Shown one piece after another: positions 11,596-32,164 of a stretch of DNA of 64,000 bases. The notes below the pieces were generated by a model. The model ran no database searches, had not been told where the DNA came from, and worked only from the letters and a program-made list of their open reading frames with translations. Position numbers and translations under genes: made by a program. Where the stretch lies: positions 8,219 through 72,218 of the forward strand of contig DF241148.1 of NCBI GenBank assembly GCA_000507305.1, given 5' to 3'. Numbering within the stretch: position 1 is the first letter of the stretch; every line of letters starts with the position of its first letter. The stretch comes from Breviolum minutum Mf 1.05b.01 (lineage: Eukaryota > Sar > Dinophyceae > Suessiales > Symbiodiniaceae).

Positions 11596-11682
11596 CTTCT
11601 CCTCCCTGGAGCCCGGCGCAGTGGGTTTCTCGGGGATCTCGCCAAAGAGCTCGGCTCCGCCGAAGCCCGTTTGACGGGACAC
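11596..11682 (-). CDS. Exon, 29 codons (unknown protein)
   Basis: Acceptor GCCAG|GTGTCCC and donor GAGAAG|GTGCCAG enclose exactly 29 codons: VSRQTGFGGAELFGEIPEKP, then TAPGSREEK. Both ends are in phase 0. No domain was recognised; by position it is the most upstream exon I can support before KIN17. Confidence 0.45.
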
Positions 11683-11699
11683 CTGGCAGCGGCATATCC

Positions 11700-13832
11700 C
11701 TCCATCACTGGGCCCGGTCGGAGTTGCAACGGACCTCAACAGCTATGTCAAAGAGGAAGCGAAAGGGTGGCTTCCTGCAGGCAAAACTTAGGGCAACTGG
11801 AGTAGAGATTTCAACAACTCTCGACAAGTTCAATACATGGTCCTAAGGCGCTCAGGAAGCAGGCGTGGTCGAGCAATGCATGCTCCCAACGTTGCCTCTT
11901 GGCACAGGGATTTGGCACGGACAGTGCATTGCCACATGTGGTATTCCACCCGACCACACTGGAATGCCATCTTGGCAGGAAACAGCAGAAGGCAAGATCA
12001 ATAAGCAACAATACCACAAAAAAAACACCACCTTGCCAACTGTTTGTCTATGCCACTATGCTGTCTGCCCCTCTGCTAGCTTGTCTGCTATGAACCCACA
12101 ATTACCACAAGGTGTTCTGAAATCTGTCATATGAGCATGTGAAAGTCGAATGTTTGAGGAAGGCAGCACACAGGCCACCTGTGTCTGAGCGATCCAGGGT
12201 TCAACATCCTGTCAGCACCAAGCTGAACCACCAAGAGGTTACACTGTGCACAAAAAAATCGGGGGGGGGGGTCCATTCAAAAAGAATATCTGTCAAACAA
12301 ATTATGAACTTTACCGTAGAAGTGCAAATACAAACAAAGAAAACGATGTTAAGCACATGTACGTAAATTAATTCATTGATTCATTGTATATCATCACATC
12401 CTGACTCTCGCCACGTGAATCACCAGACACCTGGCTGATCTCGTGCTCGCCCATCAGCAAGATTCTCAATCCCTGGAAGAACCAATCATTAATCGAATAA
12501 GTAACTGAGACCTTGGGGTGAATTGCTTCAATGCACTTATCATTCAGCTCAAATGCTAGATTGATTTATATAGATTCTGCATTTGTTCTTTGAAAGCTGT
12601 CGATGATCAAATACACTTCTCCTCGTCAGTGGTCCATCTTATGCTATCCTTATCATGTCTTTGTCCTACATTCTCCACTTGAATTTGCTTGAGCCAACGT
12701 TGTTGCAAATGGACGTGCGACAGGAGTTTCAAAAAGGCTGGAAAAGCAAATGCAACCCATGAATCTCACAGCCTTGCTACATTGAACAAAGCAGTGATAT
12801 CCCATTCTCCTGTAAACAGGAACACACAGAGATGTTTTTTCCGCGGAGCTTGTAGGGCCCACGTTTCGAGCCCAGATTTCAGCTGATAACCGCAGTGGTT
12901 CAGGGTGTTGACAAGAGCAGTGACGAGTTGCTTTTTTTTTGGAACCAAAAAAAACAAAGATCTTCGGCAATATGTTGACGTCAAAATTGAACCTTCAAAT
13001 ATTGAAATGGCAGAAGGGAGCTTTGTGATTCTGTGGCTGAAAAGGCTTGAGTCAGAATGAACAGCGAACAAGACTGAGACAAGTCATCTTTTTGGCAGTG
13101 CACTACCCAGCAACTTGACCCCGTGTATGGACAACTGCACATTGAGCTTGCAAGGGCATGCTCAATTGGGTGCACACTCTGGATTTCATTTCTTGACCTA
13201 CATCTGTCCATGAGATGCAGTTCAGGTCATCCAATTTCTGTTTTCTGTTCTCCCACACAACTAGACACTCCGCTTAGCCAAGCTTGAAAACCAGAGTGTT
13301 ACCCAGGAATTCATTTTCACGTTTCCACGAGGCTTTATGACAAGATTCGCTTTCTTAGCATCGAGGGCTCTCATTTCTTGTCTTTCGTGGCCTCGGCTGA
13401 AAGCCACCAATGCATTCAGTAACTTCCCAACAAAAAACATGTCAGAGATATTCTGTCAAAAAACCAGTGACAAATTGATAGCATTTTAAAAGCATCTATC
13501 AACATACTCCTACCATCTCGGCACATGGCGTTGTGGCGCTTGTTCTCGGTCTGCCTTTTGGCCTTGGCAAAGATCCAATGGTGGCGAAAAGATCATTCCA
13601 GAGATGTACATGACACATTGGAAAAATACACGATATTTCTGTATATATGTACATATTATATAGTTGACATATAGTTGACTAACTTGTACAAAATATGATA
13701 GAATATGATGCGTATGACTGATAGTCAATTATTATATATTAGAGCGACGGACTCGCACGCGTAACTCTGTGCATCGTACTATGCGACTATCTACGTAAGT
13801 GATGATCGGTCGCTTGGTAGCCCGGCTATTTT
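11700..13832. other. Spacer/intron DNA with no firm gene
   Basis: No exon can be supported with confidence. There is a G run near 12,261-12,270 after an A run. A weak minus-strand block around 12,790-12,890 (LKSGLETWALQAPRKKHL) could be an exon but has no corroborating phase or family. The rest is A/T-rich and stop-dense. Confidence 0.45.
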
Positions 13833-15071
13833 TTATCCTGCCCAGATCTTGCAAACACGCTCGTATGGCAAACCGCTTACTGTACAACTATCTCCAAGGA
13901 GAACAGTACAGCTGTACGAGTCCGTCTCTACAGATTGCAAGATGCCTTCCTGGACTCCTTTCACTCCTTGATCTTGATCCAAAATCATCACGCGACTCCC
14001 GAATTTGGGCAACACCGTCTCCAGCTGCTCCTCCTTCACCGAGACAACATCTTGGCCCTCCACAGGCTTCAACAGCCGCACCTGGACAAACCCATCTTCA
14101 GTCGCCTGGGTCACTGCCTTTAAACCAAATGCTTGGCCTCCCAAAACCTCCCTGCAAAGGACTTTCACAACGAGACCTGGTGGCCATCGAGACTGTTGCA
14201 CTTTCGCCGGAGTTGGACGTGCCTTCTTGCCAGCACACAGCTGGAATGCCACCTTTCCACGGTTGGCATCACTTGCACTCGCTGCACTCGTTGCAGCTTC
14301 CGCTTCTGTCGATGCCTTGTCTACCGGCGCAGCGGCTGCTTGACGTGCCAGGGCTGCTGCTCGCCGTGCGCCACCATCATCCTTCCTCCATTTTCGAGCA
14401 GGTTGATTCAAACTGGATGCCCATGACGCTTGCATCCGTTTGGATCGAGACTCAGGAACGACTGGAGCAGTTGCATCATCTTGAGCCAGGAAACAGGATG
14501 GTTCATCAAGATCTTCCCCTTCATCAGCTTCCAAAGGATTCCCTTGACCTGCTTCCACCCTTTCCATCCTCTCTTCTCTCTCAGATTCTGCAGCTATCAA
14601 CATTTCTTGGTCGATCCGAACAACCCAACCTTTTGGCCCCTTTACAGCTTCACATTCTCCAGCTTTACTAAGCGCATTTATAAAAGTGCCCAAACTGCCC
14701 CAGCAAGTATCATGCATGAGCCTCTGAAACCGGTCGTCCGGATACATTTCTCGATAGACATCATGGAGTAGGACCTTTCGATTCAAATAGTTTTGAGCGA
14801 TGTATTGCACGAAACTGGCGGCAAATGCTTCATCTCGAGGAGTCATTTTGAATTCTGGCGCTTTGCTTTTTCGGGAGATCTCTGATCTTCGAATGTGATT
14901 TTCATGTTCCAAATGACACTTGAAACCATTTTCATCTTTGCACCAAACATTGCACAGGCCACAAACCCAACGCAATTTGGTTTGTTTGCGTAGGAAGTTG
15001 TTGTAAACCCATCGGGTGCTTCCACGCTCAGCTTTCACTTTGCCAGACTCGGACTTGAAGTACCCGTTCAT
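13833..15071 (-). CDS. KIN17: KIN17-type DNA/RNA-binding protein (intronless)
   Basis: A single uninterrupted frame of 412 codons. Residues 34-59 carry the KIN17 zinc finger: C37-x2-C40-x12-H53-x5-H59, with the family signature KLRWVCGLC...DENGFKCH. Residues about 75-155 match the KIN17 winged-helix domain (HDVYREMYPDDR, WGSLGTFINALSKAGECEAV, KGPKGWVVRID). Residues about 160-290 form a charged, Ala-rich linker. Residues about 293-412 match the C-terminal tandem SH3/KOW-like module (WPPGLVVKV, LETVLPKFGSRVMIL, YERVCKIW). KIN17 proteins are nuclear and are linked to DNA replication, repair and RNA processing. The length fits the family (about 390-420). The gene has no introns although its neighbours are densely split, suggesting origin by retroposition. 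It lies 740 bp downstream of the ABC transporter stop, same strand. Confidence 0.93.
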   Translation of the reverse strand: MNGYFKSESGKVKAERGSTRWVYNNFLRKQTKLRWVCGLCNVWCKDENGFKCHLEHENHIRRSEISRKSKAPEFKMTPRDEAFAASFVQYIAQNYLNRKVLLHDVYREMYPDDRFQRLMHDTCWGSLGTFINALSKAGECEAVKGPKGWVVRIDQEMLIAAESEREERMERVEAGQGNPLEADEGEDLDEPSCFLAQDDATAPVVPESRSKRMQASWASSLNQPARKWRKDDGGARRAAALARQAAAAPVDKASTEAEAATSAASASDANRGKVAFQLCAGKKARPTPAKVQQSRWPPGLVVKVLCREVLGGQAFGLKAVTQATEDGFVQVRLLKPVEGQDVVSVKEEQLETVLPKFGSRVMILDQDQGVKGVQEGILQSVETDSYSCTVLLGDSCTVSGLPYERVCKIWAG

Positions 15072-15811
15072 GGCTGTTTTTCGGCTTTCAGCACAAGCAG
15101 TTGTGGTTTGGGGGGAAGTGGATCAGAATCATGCTAAGTGTTCCAAATGTTTTCAAAATGATATAGTGACATGTTCCAAGGCATGTCTGGATGCAGCCCT
15201 TAAATGGCCGCATCTACTTTGTGTGGGATTGCTGGGAGCTCAAGAAAAGGTTAGAAAGCTGGAAATGCTGTGAGGACGATCTTGAGCCAGTGATAGGCAG
15301 TTGATTCAGGGTTTGCAGAACAAGTCATGTCGAAAGGTGCTGATTCCAACCACGGTTTCCCACATCTCTTTCACTGGGAGCTCGGGCGTTCCACGACTGC
15401 TGCGCCTTGAGACGTTCTGAGATTTTCTTGCAGAGAAAGACCGAATAGACTCAGCACCAAGGAAATATATGAAAATATTCATGCTGAAAACAAATTATGC
15501 AAATATCAACGCACTGCAGCTGCTTGGTGCAAGAGCGTCTGTTTTTTTTCCAAAGCACTTTAAGAATCGAGTCTGCCCCATTCACTGCCATTTCAGCGCC
15601 AGAAATATGACAGTTTCAAGGTCTAGGTCAAAGCTCCAATCGATAGCTGCACAGGTGAAGTTAGTGTGCACATTTCGGACATGGCCAAGGTTGGGGGTGC
15701 CTGAACAGCTCATCAAAAAGAATCATGAAGAACATCACTCAGATGTGCGGAATGCATGACGGCATGGAAGAGTGATGAAAAATGGTTCCAACAGTTGGAA
15801 AAGTTGGCGCC
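15072..15811. other. Spacer between ABC transporter stop and KIN17 start
   Basis: About 740 bp with no supported gene. It should hold the transporter 3' UTR and the KIN17 5' region. I see no spliced-leader-like relic directly upstream of the KIN17 ATG. Confidence 0.6.
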
Positions 15812-25208
<9,397 letters not shown>

Positions 25209-25779
25209 CTTTGACAGCAAAGCAGGACATTAAACTGGGCTTCGACATGTCGAGTTGGAAAACGAATCGGAGGCTCGAAGTGCTGGCAAGCAGCCACACA
25301 AACAATGTAGAAGGCCACGTATGAGCTGATAATTGTCACCTCGTGGCCTCTGTTCTTGGTTCTTAATCGATGTTCATGTTCCAAAGGAGGAGCTTCTTGC
25401 AAAAGTTCCAAGTAGGTGTTGTTCCTGTGAAAGCTATGGTCCACAATCGCAACAGTCAATGCTTCAATTGATGTCAACGGAGTTTTGGTAAAAACGCAAA
25501 AGATGTTTTCCTAGGTGGAAGTCATGCACCTCACCAAGCTCTTCTGGGCATCACTTAACATGATGTTTTTAATAATTTTAATAAATGTTTTTAATGTGTT
25601 CTTAATTCACGTGAACAGTCAAGATTGTCATGCCTGCATTGATCAGGAAATGCCCTCCATGATCGCAGCACCGTCAATTGTGCTTGGAAATTCAAACCCA
25701 ATCGAAGCTCATCAAGGCAAGGCGTCGAAGGTGAGGCTTCCGCCTCATCCGGACGATTGTATCATCATTTACTGCATCA

Positions 25780-26004
25780 AATCTTCAAAGATTGTATGAT
25801 TGGGAACCCCCTTGGAAGTTTTTGGAACCCAAGCCATTGTGACAAAGCAAGGATCTTTTGAATCTTTTCAAGATTATTTAAGATGTTGTCTAGGTTTTTC
25901 TGATACATGTCCTGCGAGAACTCGATATACGTCTGTAGCATGGATGTTGCTGCAAGCTCGAGCTCCGAGTCTGACTCATTCCTGCCAGGGTTGAGTGGTG
26001 GCAT
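25780..26004 (-). other. Possible acidic exon
   Basis: The minus strand is open and encodes NESDSELELAATSMLQTYIE, then FSQDMYQKNLDN. Its composition is protein-like, but exon ends and gene membership are not resolved. It could join the signal-peptide frame at 26206-26415. Confidence 0.25.
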
Positions 26005-26205
26005 CCAATAATTCTTGGTGCAACATGTCGAGGGTATTCCTAAGTCATAATAAGTTGGTTTTAAGTTGACAAAGATTGATCACGAATGATAAAGACTGAT
26101 GAAGACTGATAAAGACTTCCTGACATGCGAAAGGTTTGCAGCATCCACTCTCGAACTCATTCAATATCTTTCCGTTTCAATCCTTTCCTTTTCATGCAAC
26201 ATCAT

Positions 26206-26415
26206 TCAAAACACCATCAACATCTTACAAATACACAACATAGTCCTGGCTGCTGCTCGAGGCATTGTCAGTGACATCTGTAGTAAACTCATGCGTAGTA
26301 GATTTTCCTCTTCGCATCCATCTATATCACAAGCGGCATCCACAATGACCAAGCTGAGGCTGGCCAAGCTCAAAAAGCATCGTCCAGCCATGGCGCAGGG
26401 AAGCCGGGAAGCCAA
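26206..26415 (-). CDS. Possible start exon of a secreted protein
   Basis: An ATG at 26415 (second at 26391) begins with a signal-peptide-like stretch (MAGRCFLSLASLSLVIVDAA). An acidic Cys-containing segment and LLRMSLLQ follow, a motif I know from many dinoflagellate secreted precursors after the leader. The open frame then becomes less convincing, and a GA-type donor may follow CTACA. It would be the start of a new gene whose later exons lie below 26 kb; these are not resolved. Confidence 0.35.
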   Translation of the reverse strand: MASRLPCAMAGRCFLSLASLSLVIVDAACDIDGCEEENLLRMSLLQMSLTMPRAAARTMLCICKMLMVF

Positions 26416-26509
26416 ATCGTAGAACGTTCAGTGCAGCACCGGAAGGATTTACCCGATGCCTAGAAATATGGAGTTGGCCCTGTCTTTTGAGCCGCAAACT
26501 GCAACGCAC

Positions 26510-26794
26510 CTGCAACTCCACATTTTTTCAAGTCTGGTTTTAGCTGCAGCGACTTGAATTTGGGCAACAACCTGGCCATGCAAAGACTCACTACGCTGCA
26601 TGTATTCAGTTATTTCATCTTTCAACCAAATGGGCCAAGCAAGGATCGTCACAGCGTGACAGGCTGCCCCACGGGCTTTGTACTGGCGGCATTGGTGGAG
26701 TCCTGATAGAGTCTTCGCGAATGAAATGTCTCTAAGCTGTTGCACGAGGGGGTGTGGTGCATCGCTCCCTAGTTCCCAGAATTGTTCATCTTCG
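26510..26794 (-). CDS. Exon, possible C-terminal region of the ion-channel gene
   Basis: From acceptor AGTACAG|CGAAG to donor TGCAG|GTGCG, 285 bp read as an uninterrupted frame: EDEQFWELGSDAPHPLVQQL, ARGAACHAVTILAWPIWLKD and QVVAQIQVAAAKTRLEKMW. It is helical and Ala/Gln-rich near the end. It lies downstream of the channel CNBD exons on the same strand and may be its C-terminal tail. No family was recognised. Confidence 0.5.
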
Positions 26795-27022
26795 CTGTAC
26801 TTCTCACATCACTGTACACACCGATTCGGCTACCTTACCCCTACCGGGAAGGCAATATAAAACAAAACCTAGCAACTGGACAAACCAATCAGTTCAAGGG
26901 ATTTCAAGAATCAAAAGTTTGAAACAAACGAAGCGAAAAAGCCTCCGAGGTGACCTTAGAGCATCCTGCAGCGCATCACCCCAGAGTTTCTGCGCCTTTC
27001 ATGCAGCATGTTCAAGACTCAC

Positions 27023-27083
27023 CATGGGACTCGCCTTGCTGAAAATTCATGCGAAACTGCATGAAATCATCAAGTTCATCCGT
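27023..27083 (-). CDS. Short exon, 20 codons
   Basis: Between ACCTTAG|ACGG and the strong donor CCATG|GTGAGT the frame reads TDELDDFMQFRMNFQQGESH. The splice sites are among the most canonical in the window. It lies between the channel C-terminal exon and the 26.5-26.8 kb exon. Confidence 0.45.
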
Positions 27084-27825
27084 CTAAGGTCATTCTTTTC
27101 TTCTCCGGCCTCGAAGTTCAAGAGCTGTGCTGCTCGAGGGGATGCACGAGAAGAGCTCAGCGAAACTGCGCTCACAGGGCTGGGACACCGGGACACTTGG
27201 TTAGGTAGGAATGAAGTGGTGATGATGATAGTGGGTGTCGGGTGGTGGTGTTTGTGGTGGTGATGGTGGTGGATGGTCCAAAACGCATGTGGTTTTTTCG
27301 GGTAAAGTCGCTTCAGGTGATGTTTGGACTTCATGGGGAGTTGGCAATCACCTACTTTGCTGTAATGCACCTAGTTCATGGGGAATTACTCTGTTCCAAC
27401 TTATGCTATATAGGCCCTTAGGCTTCCGCTGCATTTGGATGATTTTGGATGTAGATTTGATCACCTGAAATGGATGTGAACTTGCAGTCTTCTTGTAGCA
27501 TTTCAAGCTTGGAATAGTTCAAGGGCCCAAACTTTCATGACGCTTCCTCCATCAAGCCACTGTAGCCAATCTTGTTTTCGGGTCCAAGAGTCATGTGGCC
27601 GTCTGTGGCCAACTGAAAATCTTGGAGCGTGCATTTTCTCTAAGCAATGCGAAAGACCACTGTGGGATCTTTGGAGGAGGTTGAACCCATCCTGTGCTAT
27701 AAGTTAAAATTTGAAGCCTCAAATCCTGCCTGTGACCCTTTAGGTACAAGCAAGTAAACTTTCAAGCGATTCATCAGATTTCAACTCTATAAAAGTAAAT
27801 CAAAAACATTTGCTCAGTTGCTCCT

Positions 27826-30256
27826 TCAGGATGGAAGGACTTTGCTGAACACTGATCTTGGACACCAGCCACCTTTTGATGACTGTTTCTGGGGAGTTCT
27901 CGCCTGCAATGTCCTAGTTTCAGGCTCAAGATCAGACCAGTGTTTCTTCTTGTTGAGTCGGTGAAGGAAATCTCGTGCATAGGTTGCTGCCATTCGCCGT
28001 GCTGCTTGGTCTCTGGCCATGCATTCACAGAATGCAGTGACTTCAACTGTGATCAAACGGGTGATGTCCTGGCAGGAAACCAAGCTTCTGCGGGATGCGG
28101 AAATCTGAGATGAGAGAATTCATGGAAAAATAGGCGAATCACCACTGACAACCCACACAAATAACTCTGGCAATGCCATTTTGAGTCTTCTTTCAAAGAT
28201 CTACATGAATGATCAAGTGTGAATGTCATGAATCATTAACATGAAATTAACATGAACATCGGGAAGAACAGCAAAACTCTCCTTGGACACCAGATCACCC
28301 ATATGGAGCCATGGAGTCCAAAGACACATCTCAGCCACCCAAAGATTGCGAAGCCTGGAAGGTTTCATGGATGGAGTATCATAGCGACAAGCTCCATCAG
28401 CAACATAGTAACAAGCCGTTGCAATGCTGCCCTCTACGAAAGCAATGTCATCTAGGGCTAAAAGGGAATGGGACATACAACTGGTGACAAGGTCACAGAC
28501 CACTCGATGGAAGTTGTACCTTGAATCGTCATGGAGCAACTTCTCAAAAAAAGCACCTTCACTCAAAATATCATAATGTCTTTGCAGTTGCAGCTCTTCT
28601 TGCAGTGGTCTGGAGAGCATGGCTAAAATTGGGAGTTGGCAATCTTTTGATAATGCCATATTCTTCATAGCATGCGTGTGCTTCAGGAAGCGTGTCACAC
28701 GATGTGACAGGTCAGGGTCGATGTTGTTCTGTGATAAGAAGTGCTTGAGCAAACTGAATTGTTCCAGCTCCTCGCTTTTCAGTCTTTGAAGACTCGCCAA
28801 CAGTGATGTCATTGAACTCACCATGGTTGAGAAATTGATAAAGCCCAAAAAGCTGATGACCACCGAGAAGATTCGTTCATTCAGATTCACAGCTTCAATC
28901 TCTGTCTGGCCAACACCAAGCTGAGAAAATGCCCAATGAAGACCTGTATGGACATTTCAACCTAACAAAGAGGAGTGTAGAGTAGGGTATAAGATATGTA
29001 TTTTTTGATGTATTGATACTCTATGCATTGATACTCTATGCATTGATGTGCATTGATGCGGAATTTCCATCCCAAGAACAGTGCCACAAAAAAAGAACGG
29101 CGACCTAATTTGACGAACAACCATAAAGTGAAAAATGTCAAAAAGTGCAACCCAGGGGCTGGTGGCATATTGATATGCCGTAGACTGGTTCTCCAAATCT
29201 AATTCTTCGACCCAACTGGACTCACTGTCATGAAATGCCCCGAGACCAAACCATAAGCAAGCGATAATATGATTTGAGAGAACAAGTTGGATGATGATCT
29301 TCAGTATGCTGTACTGGATATTTGCCATGCGCGAGGTCAGCTGCTCTTGGATGGACTGAATCACTGTTCCAATTCGAACTGCACGACCCAAACGAAGCAG
29401 CCTCAGGAACCGAAGGCTTCTGGCTGTCCGCGACAAGCGCGCCACACCAGCGGAGCTGGGATCAAAGGGCCAGAATGGTCCAATCAAGACTCACCAGGGC
29501 CAAATCAAAAAGAAACCAACTTGTCCCATAGTTCTTGGCAGTTTTTGTGAGGTCAAGAACCAGTACTCCAGCATCATCATAGCCTGTGATGAAAGAGATT
29601 GGAATTGCCAAATTCCAATACAAATGTGCCACCCAGAACATCACTGTCAAGAACATAGATTCACCGATGTCAAAAACGCGAAGTGGGATAACCACAAGAT
29701 CATAAGCCAGCATCATCATGCCAAGAGTGTCCCACCAAGCCCTCAAGCTACTGCCAGGATGTTGAATCATCTGAAAACCAGCACGAAAACAGGAGATTCG
29801 CGGTTTTGGAATATGTTGAGTATTTGGAGCACGAGATACAAGACTCACCCGCCGAGTGCTCACATTTAGGTTTCTGATCTGATCCTCTTCTGCAGACTCA
29901 ATCTGCTCAGTCCAGAAGCACCGCGGATTAAAAACTGCTGAACCTTCGAAGTCGGCTGCATCAAGCCGTTGCTCGTCATCTACCATTGATGTGCCCATAC
30001 TCTCCATGCTACGCTTTTTGGCCAGTTGGACTCTACAAGCTTGCAGGTCTTGTTTGAAAGCTGCAGACTGCCACAAACCTCCTGAAGGACTCATCTCCAA
30101 AACCTGTATATCATCTTCAGGTAGTGGCACTTCTAATGGCTGAGTCAAAGATTTGGGTCGCTCCTTCAGGAGTGGAACGCGTGCTGGCGGCAGTGACACA
30201 GCAGTTGAGACGGCAGTTGATGGCGACAGCTGCCGGCAATCATTCGTTTCATCCTG
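27826..30256 (-). CDS. Voltage-sensor ion channel with cyclic-nucleotide-binding-like domain (EAG/CNG class)
   Basis: Exons in transcript order: about 29470-30256 (N-terminus and S1-S3; starts DETNDCRQLSPSTAV after CTGCAG), 29160-about 29460 (S4-S5), 28258-28943 (pore, S6, C-linker, CNBD) and 27826-28104 (post-CNBD). S4 is RTARSLRFLRLLRLGRAVRI, with Arg at regular spacing. The pore reads TSLHWAFSQLGVGQTEIEAV, so a GVG is at the selectivity-filter position. The CNBD has YYVADGACRYDT, EMCLWTPWLHMGDLVSKESF and LPD. The post-CNBD exon has ARRMAATYARDFLHRLNKKK. The S5-to-pore intron is GC-type (ACCA|GCCCCTGG). The N-terminal exon upstream of 30256 is not found. It would act in the plasma or organelle membrane as a K+-type or nonselective channel. 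Confidence 0.85.
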
Positions 30257-30760
30257 CAGTCAAAGGAGGGTCTTCCACTTCTTTGCAACTCAAATGTATG
30301 GCTCAAAAGATTAAAAAAAACAAAACGCATTACAGATATTTATATGACATAGATACGTACAAGGTGTATATACTCATATTCATTTATGAAGGTGTAACAT
30401 GGGATTCTCACAAAATCAACAAGGTATCATTCGTCTTGAAATCAGAAAAGAATGGGCAATGCCTTAGACTCCTGGAACACTCATTGCACATCTCCAAATT
30501 GGTGGCTCAAGCTTTATAATTTGGCACTTCCCAGCGGACAATCCACAAGCCACAAGCATTCAGCAATTGGAAAGTCTCTTTACATAATAAAATGATTATT
30601 TATTCAATATCTATTCATGTTTATTCCCAACTCTGACTATATATATCATATGGTTTCAAAGAAACTTATAAGTGCTGATCCTCACTGATCATGATTTGGG
30701 AATATTGCATAAACTATCATAAACTGCTAAACTGTAATGATGCTGATTTGGGATAGTTAA

Positions 30761-31027
30761 TTAGCCGTCTTGACATCTGGAAGGTATCCATAGTATCGCT
30801 TTCATGCACGACTCTACGCACATAATTGATTGTAGTTGTGTGGTGATCATGTTGATACATGCACTCTTGGGCTGCTTAGCATCCCCGTCCTGCATTGCTT
30901 CCACATTTAACTGATAGCATTCTCCAAGCTGCCGGTGGAGTGTCCAAAAATCAAGAGTTTCCATGGTGCAGTGCAGCTGGCCCACGAATCGAAAACGCAA
31001 CGGCCCTTCCTCGAATCTAATAAACGG
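30761..31027 (-). CDS. Probable terminal exon of an unidentified protein
   Basis: From ATGCAAG|CCG the frame reads PFIRFEEGPLRFRFVGQLHC, TMETLDFWTLHRQLGECYQL and on to a TAA at 30761-30763. The first 60 codons look strongly protein-like and the tail is less certain (a GT donor is possible near 30,812). No domain was recognised. By position it is the last exon of the 30.8-36.5 kb gene. Confidence 0.45.
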   Translation of the reverse strand, partial: PFIRFEEGPLRFRFVGQLHCTMETLDFWTLHRQLGECYQLNVEAMQDGDAKQPKSACINMITTQLQSIMCVESCMKAILWIPSRCQDG

Positions 31028-32164
31028 CTTGCATTCCTTTCGTTTCTTTGTGAAGTTTTAAGGTGGCGAAGCTTGACTTTGCAAAAAGAGGGTTTGATGT
31101 GTTGAAAAAAAAACTCCAATATCCAATGACTTATCTTGAATCATCGCAAAACTGCAATACTATCAATAGACAGTGCATATACAGCATATCTGTGTAGACT
31201 TCTCGCCACTCAACGCGGCCTGGAGAGGCAGTACTGTAGCTGGTGGGAGTCCGGAGGTAATCACTCCTGTGGCTAAACATGGCTAAACACATCACACTTT
31301 GGGCCAGTTTGTTTGTTGAACAATATTTGTCTTTCGACTGGAACCATCCAAACCCTGTTGGTGATCATTGTCACTATGACGATATTTCGATAATATTTCC
31401 TAGTGACTTAGAGTAAATGTAGTGTGCTTTGTTGACATATTGGATATGTATATTTGCCAGAATGCTTCTTAAGTCGTCTGACGTGTCATGAGGCGGCTTA
31501 TATCAACATCAAGATCATGTCCTTGCACTGGCAGAGTTCGGCCGCGTTGGTGGCAGAGGTGGCAACATTGTGTTTCCAGCCTTGGAAGAGCACTTTTTGC
31601 ACAAAGCATGACTTGCGTCCAAAAACCTGGTTGCACTTCATGACTCTATGATGATGGTTGGTTCATAGGGCGTCTAATCCTTGTACAATTGGGCAGTAAA
31701 ATCGCTACCCTGCCATGGTTCAGGTGGTACCATCCAGCTGGTTCCCAAATCTATTTCAGCACTGTATGTCCATATGTTGGAAAATTGAAACATGTTGAAC
31801 ATTTCCAAACTCTCATTTGTAGAGATTTGATGATACCGTAATTGAATGTATTTGAATTTCCAAAATTCCAAAAGTTTGGAAACTTGAAAGTTTACCAAGC
31901 AAACTCAGTGCTAAACTCTGTAGGTTCCTCTGGCGCCCCTCAAGGGAACGGGGCTTCCTGCAATCAAAAGTGGGATTCTTTGCAGGTTTGCCGAAAGTCT
32001 TTGAATGGCACCGTCCTCTTCATTCAAAAAACCTTTATATAAATTTATATAACCTTTCTTATTGTTGTGCTAAGTTCCCAATTCTCATTGAGGATGTTGG
32101 CAAAGAACAGCTTTCATCAATTTTGTGGAAATTCAGCTCGGGTAATGCAAGTTGAAACCCGCAC

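Noticed and set aside
12688-12697. TTGGCTCAAG on the minus strand, like the 3' end of the spliced leader
   Set aside because: Only 10 bases match, the preceding CCATTT is displaced, and no intact gene start follows.
26754-27263. Plus-strand open frame of 169 codons
   Set aside because: Its composition is irregular, it has no domain, and it lies opposite minus-strand exons at 26510-26794 and 27023-27083 that have good splice sites.
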